From the NCBI GenBank assembly GCA_000469685.2, contig LS997562.1, forward strand, positions 15,093,275 to 15,157,274: a DNA stretch of 64,000 nucleotides. Reading direction: 5' to 3'. The DNA comes from Haemonchus contortus. Its lineage: Eukaryota; Nematoda; Chromadorea; Rhabditida; Trichostrongylidae. Of the stretch, positions 10,627 to 23,044 are shown one piece after another. The notes under the pieces are model-generated. The model had not been told where the DNA came from and ran no database searches. It saw only the letters and a list, made by a program, of their open reading frames with translations. The first letter of the stretch is position 1. Each line of letters begins with the position of its first letter. The position numbers and the translations under genes were made by a program.

Positions 10627-13294
10627 TTTGTCAGGTGCACATTATACCATACCCTGGAAGGTAGCTGCGTACATACATAAGTCGAACGGGACAACTACAA
10701 CAGCTGCCTCTTACCTATTACTGTTTGGTGATATCCTTTCTACTTTTTTGCAACTCTTAGTTATAATAAACAAGGTTTTAGCACTCTGGAACCAGCATTT
10801 CTTTATTGTCAATAAGCTTGAAACGTATTGCTTAATATGCATTGATGTTTACGCCAGAGCCATGACTATGAAGACCGTAATCGGGTCGGCTCTGTGGAAA
10901 CAATGGGAGTGTAGAACAGGGATGTCAGAGTATTTTAAAAGTTGTCCCATTATGAACATTGTTGTAGTTGCACCTTGATGGGTTTCAACCAACATTTAGC
11001 TATGGCATCCTATAGGGCGCTTACTGGGCTATTACATTTAATCCCTCTGGGTTACTCACTTTGCACCACCTCGTTTTTACAAATATCCGAGGTTCACATT
11101 GTGAACAGATGATATGACGGAAGATTGAATATGGGTTATCTGTGGACATGATAACTTGAGATTTCTTGGAGTAATTTTTTCAGCTCAATTCTTCGTTCAC
11201 AGACTTGTTCCTAAAGTCAAATCATTACCAACAATCGCTCAACACCATATCTTTTATGCGGTATTGATCTGAGTGAAAACAGAGAAGCCTTGATTTTAAC
11301 GAACTGATATCAATTTGCTGCAAGAACGAGTTCAGTTCATGCTTATATTTGTCCCAAATTACCTAACACCAACAAATCTATACCAATCTATTCCAACAAA
11401 AAGTCATAGTAAACACTGAAGCAAATAGTCATGTATGGCAGAAAGACGTTGAACCTTACGTCATTGTGGGATTGAGTGTACAGCGGCTAGCCTCCCAGTC
11501 GGCTTAGGAAATCTGGAATTGAGCAGAAATGAGAAATATGGCTTGTGTATACTCCTGGCTCCAGCTATGGGAGCTGACGACGGCTTTATCTTTCAGACAA
11601 CGTCGTATGGCATGCGGAACCTAGAGCCCATAGTGATAATCAAGTTCAATGAGTTCAAATAATCGTCATAACAATAATAGTAATAAATAAACAAACTATT
11701 CTTGGACGATGATAGTGCCACTCTCCACTTGCATGTTTACCCGGCCTGCTCACCGGAACGCGTCTTCTTACCAGCTCATCGCAGATCCTCCCATCCTGTT
11801 TGAAGTCACTATCTTGTTTCGAGCTTTGTGTCCGGTACACTAAAGAGAGCAGGGTGATGGAGGAGAAAACTACCCAGCATGCCCTAAAAAGAAGTAATCG
11901 CTGGTTCAAGTGCAATAGAAAAAATGAACGTTTTCTTGTCAATGACAATCGTCCCACATTCACCATTCAAGCAGGTCTTGCAGGAAGGCGCCAGCCACCT
12001 GACCCCATCTACATATCTCATCCTCTGAGGATGATTGTGCATGATTCCGAGCAATGTCCTCATTAGCCTCTTCGAAGACATATGGGCGACTAGGTGGGAA
12101 GCGTCATGGTGAAGACATTTGTAAGGAACATGCGTAGAGAGGGCATGCAGCTTCTGACCCTTTTCTTCAACTCATCTCTGTCCCTTCGATGAACTTTCAA
12201 CTCCTCACATTGAAGCTTTGCCCTCCTGTTGATATTTCCTCGAGATAGTGAGCATCCTGACCCCATAACATCGAGGAAGAGGCTGATTGTTCTCCGTATG
12301 TATCGTCTTCTGCGGTTTCTCTGTTCGCCTTGCTTCATATACTTCCCGGGACAGCTTACTAACCTGTTCCAGGTCACCAATATCCGGGTCATTTTGAGGT
12401 CGGACTCTAATCAATGAATCTTTTCCACAGGCTGTTCGTTCAGTAGCGTGACTTTGCCATAGACGTGCTTCCATCTTTCCTATTGCAGAATTGATGTCGT
12501 GGCCTATCTTCTTCTGATTCGTGGGAGTTATACAATCTGTGAAAAGGAGAGCAGCGAGCAGGTGCCAATTATTCGATGTGATATTTGAAGATGAGTGTCA
12601 TTGGCAGCTGTGCGAATCCTTGACTGTCTTACATTTCCACCGGAAGGTGCAGCTTAAATATAGAAATAGTATACCCTGAATAGATCGAGGCCTCTGAACA
12701 AACGGTTCCATTCCTCACCGTAATTACCGTCGTGGCTATGGGTGAATGATAATCATGTGGCACCCGAGGACGTCCTGCGACATATAGTTGTTATGTTCTT
12801 TATTTCATCATCGTCGGATAGGGATTAATAGTCGTCTTTTGTGTTCCAGGTGATCTTATTCATAGAAATGCCACCCGCATGAATATCACTTGCTGTCGGA
12901 CAATCCAGTAATCTCCAGGTCGATAACCAAGATTGAAGTTGTTTCACCAATTGATAAGCCTCCCATTCATCTTTTATGAGATTGTCCGCCATTAGCAACC
13001 TCCGAGCAGGAAATTTCAATTGTATTTAACTAATATAAATTGTCTATGGTGAACCTAGACGAGGTAATGGCATGTGTAGACAAAGTATAATGGTACAATG
13101 GGATGACAGAAGCACATTGACTATCAGACAGAGTTCTCGGGCTGTCCGATCGGTCTGAAGCATGGTCCAGCGAATGTCACTTAACGTTCCGTCTTCTATT
13201 CTCCGATTTCAGGTTGCAATCAGTTTTCCAATCGCTTCAGTCTTTGAGAAAGATCGTCTAGGACGAAGCTAAAATAAATATAGTATAGTATGTG
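10627..13294. other. No recognised gene; open minus frames at 11.9-12.5 kb
   Basis: Three overlapping minus frames (11,884-12,081; 12,090-12,392; 12,205-12,474) read as charged protein (RPQNDPDIGDLEQVSKLSRE; EELKVHRRDRDELKKRV) and may be a frameshifted relic of one coding sequence. No motif I can name. A plus frame at 10,628-10,978 is hydrophobic and unsupported. Confidence 0.35.
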
Positions 13295-13640
13295 TATGGG
13301 CGTTGGTGGTGTAGTGGCAAGTGGTGAACATCACACACGCATGGTCACAGGGTCGAATCCCGAATCGAAATCCGCCTAGGCAAACCAAGTCTTTCATCCT
13401 TCCGGGTCGGATAATTGGTACCAGACTCGACTGAGCGGATAGGAGCACTGGTTTGTATAGGAGGACAAAAGACTGACTTGTACATAGGCTGGCCACCGCA
13501 AGCCGTGGTGAAGGCTACATACGGATTCAGTACGCCACTACGATTCTGATTGAAAGTCGCATGCGTGGGCTCATCCCAAGACGAGACTGATTATGCCCTA
13601 AGACTTTATCCTTTAGGTATGCGTACAGCGCCAGCTGATG
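13295..13640 (+). mobile_element. tRNA-derived SINE-like repeat, copy with A and B boxes
   Basis: The head ggtggtgtagtggcaagtgg gives an A box. About 35 bases on, cagggtcgaatcccgaatc is a near-perfect RNA polymerase III B box. The shared body follows (tttcatccttccgggtcgg, gtaccagactcgactgagc, ggctggccaccgcaagcc, cactacgattctgattgaaa). This copy carries an internal duplication of the gagcggataggagcactgg part. Confidence 0.75.
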
Positions 13641-14454
13641 CCTCAGTTAGATAGGTATGTGCAGCATTGCTCTCCCTCTACATATCACGTTTCCCTTCCA
13701 GTGGTTTTATATTGAACCAGAGTTGTTAATGCCCTTGCAAAATATGATCGTAGGAGCGTGATAATCCACCAAACGCTAGATCCATAAACAATGGTCAAAC
13801 GGGGCTACAGGTGATTTATTTATTTATTTATGCACCTAATTTGCCCGCCTAACCACATAAACAGTGAACACAGTAAAAGCAAAAACAGTGTTGTTGTCCG
13901 AGGAAAACGGCACCCCAAAAATAACACCACATGACCAGATGATTATGCAGAATCCCATACCAAATAGGTCAAACAGTTCGCGTTGAGATCATCGTGGTCG
14001 CGTTTCCATGAAGAGGGAGTCCTAAGTTAAGTCGGAGCGTACCACTTGCTCCTAAAGGCAAGCGCCTACACCAGCCGGCATTCGTGTCCTTTATCCCCCC
14101 ATGCAGATCATTTGCACATTCCGGGATCTAGCTTGTGAGTTAACAGTGGCTTGTAGGCTTATACTCGTTGAAGGTTCTAGTATTGGCATGCCCCTTGTAG
14201 GTAGAAGTATGTGAAGAAATGATTTTCGCCTCAAACTGCAAAAGGGTCAGAACATGAACTAGCCTTCAAATTTCCCAAAGTGCTTGTGTCCAACTGAATC
14301 ATATCCTCTTTTTACGACCTAGAAGGCGTAAAATCTCGGGAATCATTTCATCCTTGCTGAACAAAGCACCGACACTATGTAAATCAACAGGACTCTTTGG
14401 TATCGGTCTTAGAAGGAGGTAAAATCCGAAAGAATGGACCAATACGGGTGTGGT

Positions 14455-14800
14455 GCATTAGGAACGAAATGGTCGCGTCGCGGTGAGAGGGGCATCGCGC
14501 GCGGAAGAATGTAGCAGGATGCAGCAATAGGTAAGAAATACAAGAACAAAAGTACTAACAGTAGAATTATGCATAAAATAATGATCGCATATCGATTGAG
14601 CTGTATGAAGAACGCTAGAGCTGTAATAACGGCGAATGAGTGGTCCGCGACAGCCGCGTGCGGCGAATCGATTACCCAAAATCGTTCCTAACGCCCGTCT
14701 CCCGGCCAATACTACTGCTTTATTACGTTTATACTCTATCCCTCTATAATAGGTAGTATAGCCCGAACAGGTGTGAGATCTCCAGCCGTCATATTCACAA
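14455..14800 (-). repeat. Dispersed repeat family E, copy 2
   Basis: Minus-strand counterpart of 720-1,060. A 127-codon open frame runs through it, but it is not conserved with the frame in copy 1, so I do not call it a gene. Confidence 0.6.
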
Positions 14801-16654
14801 ATTTCAAAACACGGAACTGTTAGATTAAGACTTTCAACCAATACTCATCTCCCTACTTCCTTCCACCACTAATTGCTCGCTCTAACATGGGGATTCTTTT
14901 GGCAATGACAATGCAGTATGCTCATACAGCTTTATCTGGGTGTATGGGACTGACCTGCTGCGGTTTTTTTCAGATAATGTCTCATTCCTTTAGTTATGCT
15001 GTCATATTCATATATAGCCAAGATGGAGAGTTTAGGAAGACATGGGACTGACTGCACTGCCGAACCTTCAACGCTTTCAAGACCCAGGCGCCGGTAGCTG
15101 ATGATGCCCTTTCGCTTCGAAGTTTTCGAGCAATCCACGAACTTCAAAGCAATCAACGTGATGGGAAAAACTTCACCCGAACCCCCTCTTCCCTATCAAC
15201 TGTGGTCGTTCTGAAAAGACTATGAAAAGGATGCAAATGAGCATGGAAACAAGCCCAAGGACAATTTATGACTGTCACATTCGCACTGTAGCGCCCTTAG
15301 AGTGAAGCCATAAAGATCGGTTGGCCGCCCTACTTTTCATTGTGACTACTGTAAGAGTGACTAGAGGTGTTCTTATCAATACCTAAAAGTCTTCCTTTTT
15401 ACCAAGACATTAGACATTTGTCTCCAAACCCTTCCTCATTCGTTGTTGTTTTGACGAATGACGCCCATGTGGACGTAAAAAGTATCGCCTGTGTGCCACC
15501 ATTGTTAGACAAATTTCCGTTATCGATGCCTACTTTTGAACGCCATTGTTTCTCGGAAATTCCAAACGCTCGTGTGGAATGCGCATTTGCATTCGCTACA
15601 GGCTTTCATATAAAGTGATTGTTCGGAATGAAAGTTAGACATTAATGATTTGTCTATGTCTCCTCTGTGCCTCTCCTCATTCAAAAACTGATTCAACCCC
15701 TTCCCCCCCCCCCCCCCCTTCCATTCCCCACCCAACCTATCTGCCGTCCATCAGATGCATCCCGATTCCGGCTAGCAACCGTGGCCAACTAGGGGTACCT
15801 TCGATGAATTCTAGCTAATTTGCCATTTTCGAGGAAACGAGGAAACTTCTCTTTAATCTTTTATGGCCCTTTTAGAGAAGCCTGGTAGCGTTCCTCTCAA
15901 TCCTTCTTACAAACAGATCTGATTGAGGCTGCTTTCATGATTCGAAGGATTACTTATAAGGAAAGCGAATACCGTCCCTACAGATAAGTCTATAAGGCAT
16001 GCATCCGTAGTGTATGTATTAGGCATAAAGAGCCAGCTTAGCTGTAAATAAAGAGACCACTTGAAGACGAAAAGGGAAGGGGGGGGGCGGGACAGGGTTT
16101 AAACAGAAACTTTCTGCTCTAAGATTCTACATGCCAACAAGCTAAGGCTAGAGATTTCATTCTTAACTATCTTCTGAATCTACGTCTCCGGTCCATTTTG
16201 TAGACATGTTGAGAGTATCACTAATTACAACCCTGGATGGTTTGTTGATCACTCTGTATCACAACAAAATTGCTTTCAAACGGTAGGTTAGTGTTCCAAT
16301 AGGCTGTTGAAAGCAAAATTGTTCACTTGCCTCTTCTCAAACGCCTTCCTGCCAATTCTCATTGTTCCTCCAATTCGCTCCTTAACCCTCTTCTATTTGC
16401 ATTTTGTAGTTGTTGTTTATAATTGTAATTTTCCCCGAGGCGGTAATAACTACGTAAGTGGTCCGCTTTGGGCTCACCGAGTATCTCTAGTATCTAACGG
16501 TATCCCATCTGATTCAATGTGTTTCGTGAATATTGTCGTTCGCCTATGAATGTCCGTTCTTCTATAAAGTTCTGGCCAAACTAGTGACAAACCGAACTGA
16601 GCATAAGTCCGGCCTCTAGTCGTCAAACTCGGCTCGGTTTGATAGATGAACATA
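14801..16654. other. No supported gene
   Basis: Contains a run of 16 C (15,703-15,718) and a run of 9 G (16,079-16,087). Frames are short and without domains. Confidence 0.5.
15703..15718 (+). repeat. Run of 16 C
   Basis: The longest mononucleotide C/G run in the window, and a candidate G-quadruplex-type tract on the minus strand. Confidence 0.9.
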
Positions 16655-17163
16655 CAGTAGCGCTCAAAAGTATTCGGCCAACTTTAACTTGCCGTAACTT
16701 TTTTTCCCTGTGGAGCAAATCACATGAAATTTTGATATGTTTAGCTGAAGGATATTCTACACTGTCCAAACTACTTGGCTGCAAAACAGCCATATCCACA
16801 TACTAGTGGGGACGCGTTTGTAGACTGTGCTGGAAGCAAGTTTGTGACGTCTGCAGTTATTCCGATCTTGTGTACCTTTTTCTTCTCTTCTGGGTCTGAT
16901 ATTAGTGCTCGTACACTTAAGACATGGCAAAAAAGAAAGGACTTTTAGAAGGACCACCATTCATATTTCCAGTTGATTTTTTGTTCAAGCTCTTTTGGAT
17001 ATCTGGAACATGATTAGATTGCAGCTTGATAGTGGTAAATATTCACACTACACCAATGCTACACATACTGAAATTTCGACTGATCAGATCCAGTAGGAAA
17101 GGAGTTATGACTGAAAGTTACAACTACAAGAAGCATTTCGCCGAATACTTTTGAGCGCTTCTG
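16655..17163. mobile_element. Tc1-like non-autonomous DNA transposon, copy 2 (509 bp)
   Basis: Termini CAGTAGCGCTCAAAAGTATT and its complement with one mismatch over 23 bases, flanked on both sides by TA (16,653-16,654 and 17,164-17,165), the Tc1/mariner target duplication. The interior is shared with copy 1. It contains no intact transposase frame, so it would need a transposase supplied in trans. Confidence 0.8.
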
Positions 17164-18654
17164 TACATACTTGAAGTGCCCGATCATGGTCACATTTCAC
17201 GCAGGCTCTAGAGCCTCCTTTCAGGCCGACCACCTTCTCAGAGTTCTAGAAGACCACTCGAAATAACTGAATAGAGTTTCTTAGAACCAGAGTCAACGAG
17301 GAGGACTTCAGCTGAACCTAGTCGTGATCGAATTCGCCCTAGCAAAGAACAGTCGAAGAGATTCAATGAGCATATGGGTCTTGTGGATTTTCCCACATAC
17401 CACTACTGTAGCCGGTGAAGGATCCCTGTTGATCTGGGGAATGTGATGCCTTTCACTGATTTTGGGTGAAACGAATTATGGCTACGAGTCCCGCTTCAGG
17501 TATCCTGCTTTGCCTATAACCCAACCATTCTTGTGATTGTCCAATTTGTATTCAGGGCAGGCATCGAGACGACTGTTCCATAGGAATCGCCGATGAGGCC
17601 GCTTCGAGGCGGTTGGGCTTTACCATGGGAGACATTCCCAGAAAAAATAGAGCCACGATAGGGACTATTCGAAATGAGACCTTCACCGGAAACACGAAAA
17701 AGGAGGTGCTTTGGAGTGGGAGCTCGTCCTTTCTTATCGTCGTAGACGACATGACTAATTGGAATATATCATAGTGATTCATTCCGAAGGAAATAAATAC
17801 CGTACCACTCGTACAATGGCATTACAAATGAAACACATTATCATACAAATGACCTTCACGGCTCTTTCTGAAGACGTTGACTCCCCGAAATAAATTTTCG
17901 ATAACATTCCCACAAATGTGGTTGTAGGTCGCTAGTGGGAGTGGGAATGCTTTCTCTAACTACTTTACTATTGAAAAACAAGAAACTCCGTCATTAAATT
18001 TTACGACTTTCACCCCTTTACCTTAGGCCATTACTCCACAACTAAAATGTCGTACATTAGTGAAGTCAAAGTAATCAAAAAAGTAATCACGCACTTACGC
18101 TTTTTACTACCAAGGAAAAAGGTATGAGCGCACATTCTGAAACACCTTCCACCAGTAGAGACAACTGGTTCAGACGGAATCATTTAATGGGATCATAATG
18201 GGATGGTAGTTATCTCTTCTGATAGAAACGAAACTGGTACTGGCCGTGGCGGCGGTGGTGGTTTGTAATGCCTTTTACAGTTATCCGACGCCATCTAACG
18301 ATATGTCATATGAAAGCTTTTTGAGGATTCTGGAACCGTTAACCAGCTAGTACTCAGTTGTCATGCCGTCACAGTGGTGTTTGGTAGAGCGAAAAGCAGG
18401 GCTTCGAAATTCCCAACAGACTCTGAATCATGTCGAACTAACAGATGAAAATTCCTCCAGAATTACTAATATGGAAATGAAATGTCAATTCATTGGCCCT
18501 TAGCAGCTTTGCTTTCCTGAATGACAGTGAGGGTATAGAGAGTCAGTGGGACTAGTTTCTACTATACCCTGCTAGACAAACAAATGATGGGATATGCGCA
18601 CCCTCGGTCCAGGAAACCTTTCAAATCCTCCAAAGATCAAGAGAATAAGGATGA

Positions 18655-18860
18655 ACGGTCCTTTGGAAATGTGCTCATGAAAAAATGAGAAAGTCTACTG
18701 AAAATGCGAAACATAAAGGCTTCTTTGAGTCGATCACTTATGAAGGTGGACGAGTTTTGGAAGGCAATTAGGGCGTTCGGACGAGATTTAAAAGACTCTA
18801 GAGCACTTTGGATTGTCACTGCTATCAGCTTCTTTGGAAATGTGCTCATAAAAAATAAAT
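18655..18860 (+). repeat. Short direct repeat
   Basis: tttggaaatgtgctcat followed by an A-rich end occurs near 18,661 and again near 18,833, bracketing about 170 bases with no recognisable content. Confidence 0.6.
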
Positions 18861-19275
18861 TTAAGTTGATTCTTTGATTAATTTAACTCGAGTTCGCCTG
18901 GATATGCTGACCCCGAGTACTCTGTTCATAGCTGTAGGGTGGTAGCAGTTAAATTGTGCTCAACAAGTGAAACCTATCCTCCGAATACGCCATAAAATCT
19001 AAATAGGCGTGTAAATGACGAAAAGCTTTACCTCTCATGAGGAGGGCTCTCAGAACTTCTAATAGATTTCCAGAGTTCCTTGCAAGAAGTGACAAATAAT
19101 GTTCTTTATTGAGCAGAAGTTGGAAATTCGTGACAGATGCTTAACTATCCAGGTAAAGGTGGAAGCTGACTGGTAAGAATGCTATCCTCATAAAAAAAAA
19201 CTCCCTTTTAATATCTTAGTCGACGCTTCACAATGTATGGTTCGCAATCAGAAAAAAACACAAAATGATTTTCAC

Positions 19276-19352
19276 TTTTACTCTTTATTTCAATTTATTT
19301 ATTTCAATTTATTTCATTTATTTATTTCACTTTATTTCAATTTATTTTAAAC
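19276..19352 (+). repeat. TTTATTTC simple repeat
   Basis: Tandem variants of atttatttca over about 75 bases. Confidence 0.85.
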
Positions 19353-22300
19353 ATACAGTATGAAAGCTAATCCATCATGGACACTAAAAACAACGTGGCT
19401 GCCCGAACTAATGATTAACAATCATGACGACATTGCAGGTAATTGAATTTCGGCTTTCCTTCTGACCGATAATGGACTGAAGAGAACTTCAGATTCACCC
19501 TAAAGTAGCTTGTCTCCATTCTTCGAATAAGAACTGATCCCTTGGGCCACTGATCGAAGTTGTTAGTATCATCACCCTTCAGGAAGGCTGTGGCTGTTTC
19601 ACCCCAGTTTTTGCTCATTAGGATCAAAGTGCAACGAATGATGTTTGTTTTCTGAAGGGGGTAAGACCCAGATTGCTGCCATGAATTGAATGTCTCCTAA
19701 TTGTCGGATTACGCAAGTATTGCCCTAATGGGGCGCCAGAGATAGCCAATTGCTCCCTTCACCCCCCACCCTTATGGGATCTGCAGAATATCAACGAAAA
19801 ACCGCAAATGGATCAGGGCATGGTAAAGAGCTTGTACCACCAGCCTTCCTATCTTTCTCATTCTAATTATTCCTGATTTCGACCGTAGGGAATCAATAGC
19901 ATCTGCTGCATAATGAACGTTGGAAAGACGCCTTTACGCAGCCTGGGAATACTCTGTCACAGGCCCGTGTTTGTCATGTTTTTGTTGTTGTTTGTTTGTC
20001 TGTTCACTTCGAATTCACATCGGATGCTCTTCGCCATTTCACAGAGACACGCCCAATTTACTTCCAGGTATTTTACCTTTTTAGTTGAGGGGGAGGTCAG
20101 GGAAGGGGCTGTGGGCCCTGTTAACGCAGCCATGGATCTGGTTGCGATCAGTTACAGGGATGTGAACAAAAATTGGACGTGTAGGCTACCTTCAAACTTT
20201 TGTATCACAAACCACCCATTTGCCAAGTATATGAGCCCACCCATGCAAAATGAAAGTCGTTCGAAAACATGTTGTACAGTGGAAATGCCAATGTCCTTTT
20301 TTCCCCCTTTTCCCTCGCCCTCGTTCATGCCTTTTTAACCTATGATAATGTTCGTGTTCATGTTTTCTTCACCATACTCGTCTTTTGATGAAAGAACTGT
20401 ACAAAAAGGCCAAAACTGGTTGAGCGAGGTCATCCTATTAGTAGTTAGTTAAGTGGCCTTACTACTGAAAACTACCGAACTACCGTAGTAGCTGTCTTAG
20501 CCCTAATTCAATCAACAGGGGAGAATGCTGTCGCCAATCTACCACCATTTGAGCACAGATCTTATTTAGTTAAAGGGATGTTCAAAACAGTAACGACTTC
20601 TCATATCAGAACTGCCTAGCCCACAGCAATGAACAAAAAACCATGGAAATCAGTGGGAATCGGGCAATCGAACCCTTTAGAGCCATCTGGGAGCACTTGC
20701 ATTCGGGGTGAAAAGTGACACCGTTACATGGGATTAGCGCGGTCCACTGCCGAATCCTATGCAAAACGACCTACTCGTAAGCTCTATAGTCCTTGAAAAG
20801 CAATAATAATAAATAAATAAATAGTAGGTGTAATTATAACTATAATTCCACCTTTGACGACAGTTCACAGACTAAATACTCTTCCATTGGCTCCGCCGTT
20901 CTAGATGGCAGACGCCAAAGTACGGCTAAACGGTCAACCAAACGTGCCAATGCCAACTTATTCCAGGAGACCGATTATCGAATGAATGAATGTGATGATT
21001 TTGCTCAAGGTTAGTTCACTTGGAGATAGTCACTTTCGAGACTTTCCAAAGAAAATCCTTGGCGCCATCCAGCGTCGCGAAGCCTGTTTGAGGTTTCTAA
21101 CTCGGTCAATCGTAAACTTTTGGCATCGTATGATCGCACTGTGATCACTCATCGCTATCACAGATCGTCTTTGCTACTGTTACTGTTAGACTGCCACGAT
21201 CTAAGGTAGTTTTTGATCGGATTTAGTATTCCGTTCTCTGTCTGTCCCATCATCACGGACGACTGACCAATTCCCAAGTGTCTGCTCACTCGCTCTAAGC
21301 AGAAACATGCCCATTTCAACCGTCCAACTGATCTTCAAGGCCTAGTAAGCTAATGCTTCTCCCAAGAGTAGACTCAAAGTAACTTATGATTCGGACAATC
21401 AAGTGTGTTCTTAGTGGCAATATTCCCGTGGTCGTTGGGAGCACTGAAAGGGACCTACCTGTTAACTCTCTTGGGAGGAAAAAAAAGTACGCAGCAGTAA
21501 TGAACTTCCATATTCCTGTACCGAGCATAGCAGGACAGTCGATTCTCCTTCGCTCTTCTAATCGAATTATGTATCCGGGGCGTAGGAGGGGGGGGGGGTA
21601 GCTTCTTGGATTTACACTTTACAGTACAGTTGCTGAAGTGGCTCCTTCCTGGTATTGTCATGCCCAAAACCATCAGCCAACTGAAGTAAGTTCATGACCA
21701 AATGGGGAGAGTGTGCCTCCTCACCCCTCCCCCTCTTGAAACGTTGGTTACGAAGTGAATCCGACATGAATCCGGATTCACTATGTCACCAACATGACGC
21801 GAATCATGTTAGACTACCAGTTTCCCTTAGAAGCTCCCTCGTATTTCACCCAACAACAGTCAGTCCACTATAGTAGTGCTTGATTTCGGTGACATTGTGG
21901 TTGATCCACGGATCATCCATAACCAAGACATTGCGTAAAAGTTCTTCATATGACAATCGGACAAGGGCAATCTCAGTCAGGCAGAGAATGTTCCGAGACT
22001 TTTGCCAGTGATGGATTCCCTTGACTGTTCAGCGTATGCTTCGTGCTGTGTGTGGGGCTAAAAATGTGACAAAGACGACGTCCAAGCTATAATTTATCTG
22101 AGGAAAAATCTAGCAGAAACCGGATTCTTACTTCTACCCATAGTATGCTAGAGGAATGCCGACATAACAGGGTTTGATCACCTTTGTAAACCAGTTGATA
22201 ATTGGTCTTTCAAATATTAGCCGTGTAATTCAATTTGCTTTCAAAAGGCTAAATTCGGATGAATTCCGTTACTCTCAGGGTCCCTTCTGGACTCCTAAAG

Positions 22301-22920
22301 AAGGTAATCAGGGGTTCAGGTCTGGTTGGAGTAAAGAAGTCGACCGCATGACTGAGTTTTCAGCTCGAAATCGTGGAGCCTAGCCGGTCCTTAGCTTTAT
22401 CTTTCCTGCTGGTGGAATCGGCTAACAGTTACCTATTCCAGAGCAACGAATCGTTTTTATGGCGCAATCTCAGGATCCAAGAAGGGTGCCATCCATTTGT
22501 CAGTGAGGAGCGAACAACAGTAATCGCGCCTATCTATTCTCAGGAGAATTACAAGCTCACATTAGGCTCGAACTCCTGAAAACCTTGCTTGGAAACAGCC
22601 TTCAGCAAGAAGCTTCTAAGTAGATTTCCAAAAAAATAGAGAGCCGGAAGGCAAGCAATTACATATTTACTTCATGTCCTCTATTGCACGCGGGAACTTC
22701 CCTTGCATAATTTCCGGGGAGGCAGTTGAGCATGGACGATGTTTTGATTGTTGGGCGATATTATTTGCTGGAATGAGCTCTCCACAGGTGTCCAGGAAAT
22801 CACTGTTCAAGCCTTTTCTGCCGAATGATCGCTGTATTATTGCCCCACGCTTTGCTTCTTCCCACTCGCTTTACTAGCGAATCGTTAAAGAAGTTTTGAC
22901 TGGATGTTTTGTCAACTGCT

Positions 22921-23044
22921 GTATGGCGATTCGTAGGCAGAACTTCGGCCTCGAGCGGGACTCGAACTCGTACTCGTGCCCGGGAACCACAAGCACGGGT
23001 TCGAGTCCTGTCCGAGGTCGAAGTTTTGCCCACAAACCGCCATC
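22921..23044. repeat. Fold-back element with tRNA-like arms, copy 1
   Basis: Two inverted arms (about 22,921-22,970 and 22,995-23,044) are separated by about 24 bases. Each arm, read outward, carries acgggttcgagtcctgtcc-like sequence (a B box), then ggtcgaagtttt, that is a short run of T where a polymerase III transcript would stop. The arms pair over about 48 bases with few mismatches. Confidence 0.7.

Larger units (their letters stand above)
17166..22920. other. No supported gene
   Basis: Only short frames. The largest (19,913-20,338, + 141 codons) has one hydrophobic run (VFVMFLLLFVCLF) but no splice context or motif. There is an 11-G run at 21,588-21,598. Confidence 0.45.

Noticed and set aside
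13300..13370. Possible complete tRNA gene
   Set aside because: A and B boxes are present, but the rest does not pair as a tRNA cloverleaf and continues into a repeat body; it is a SINE head.
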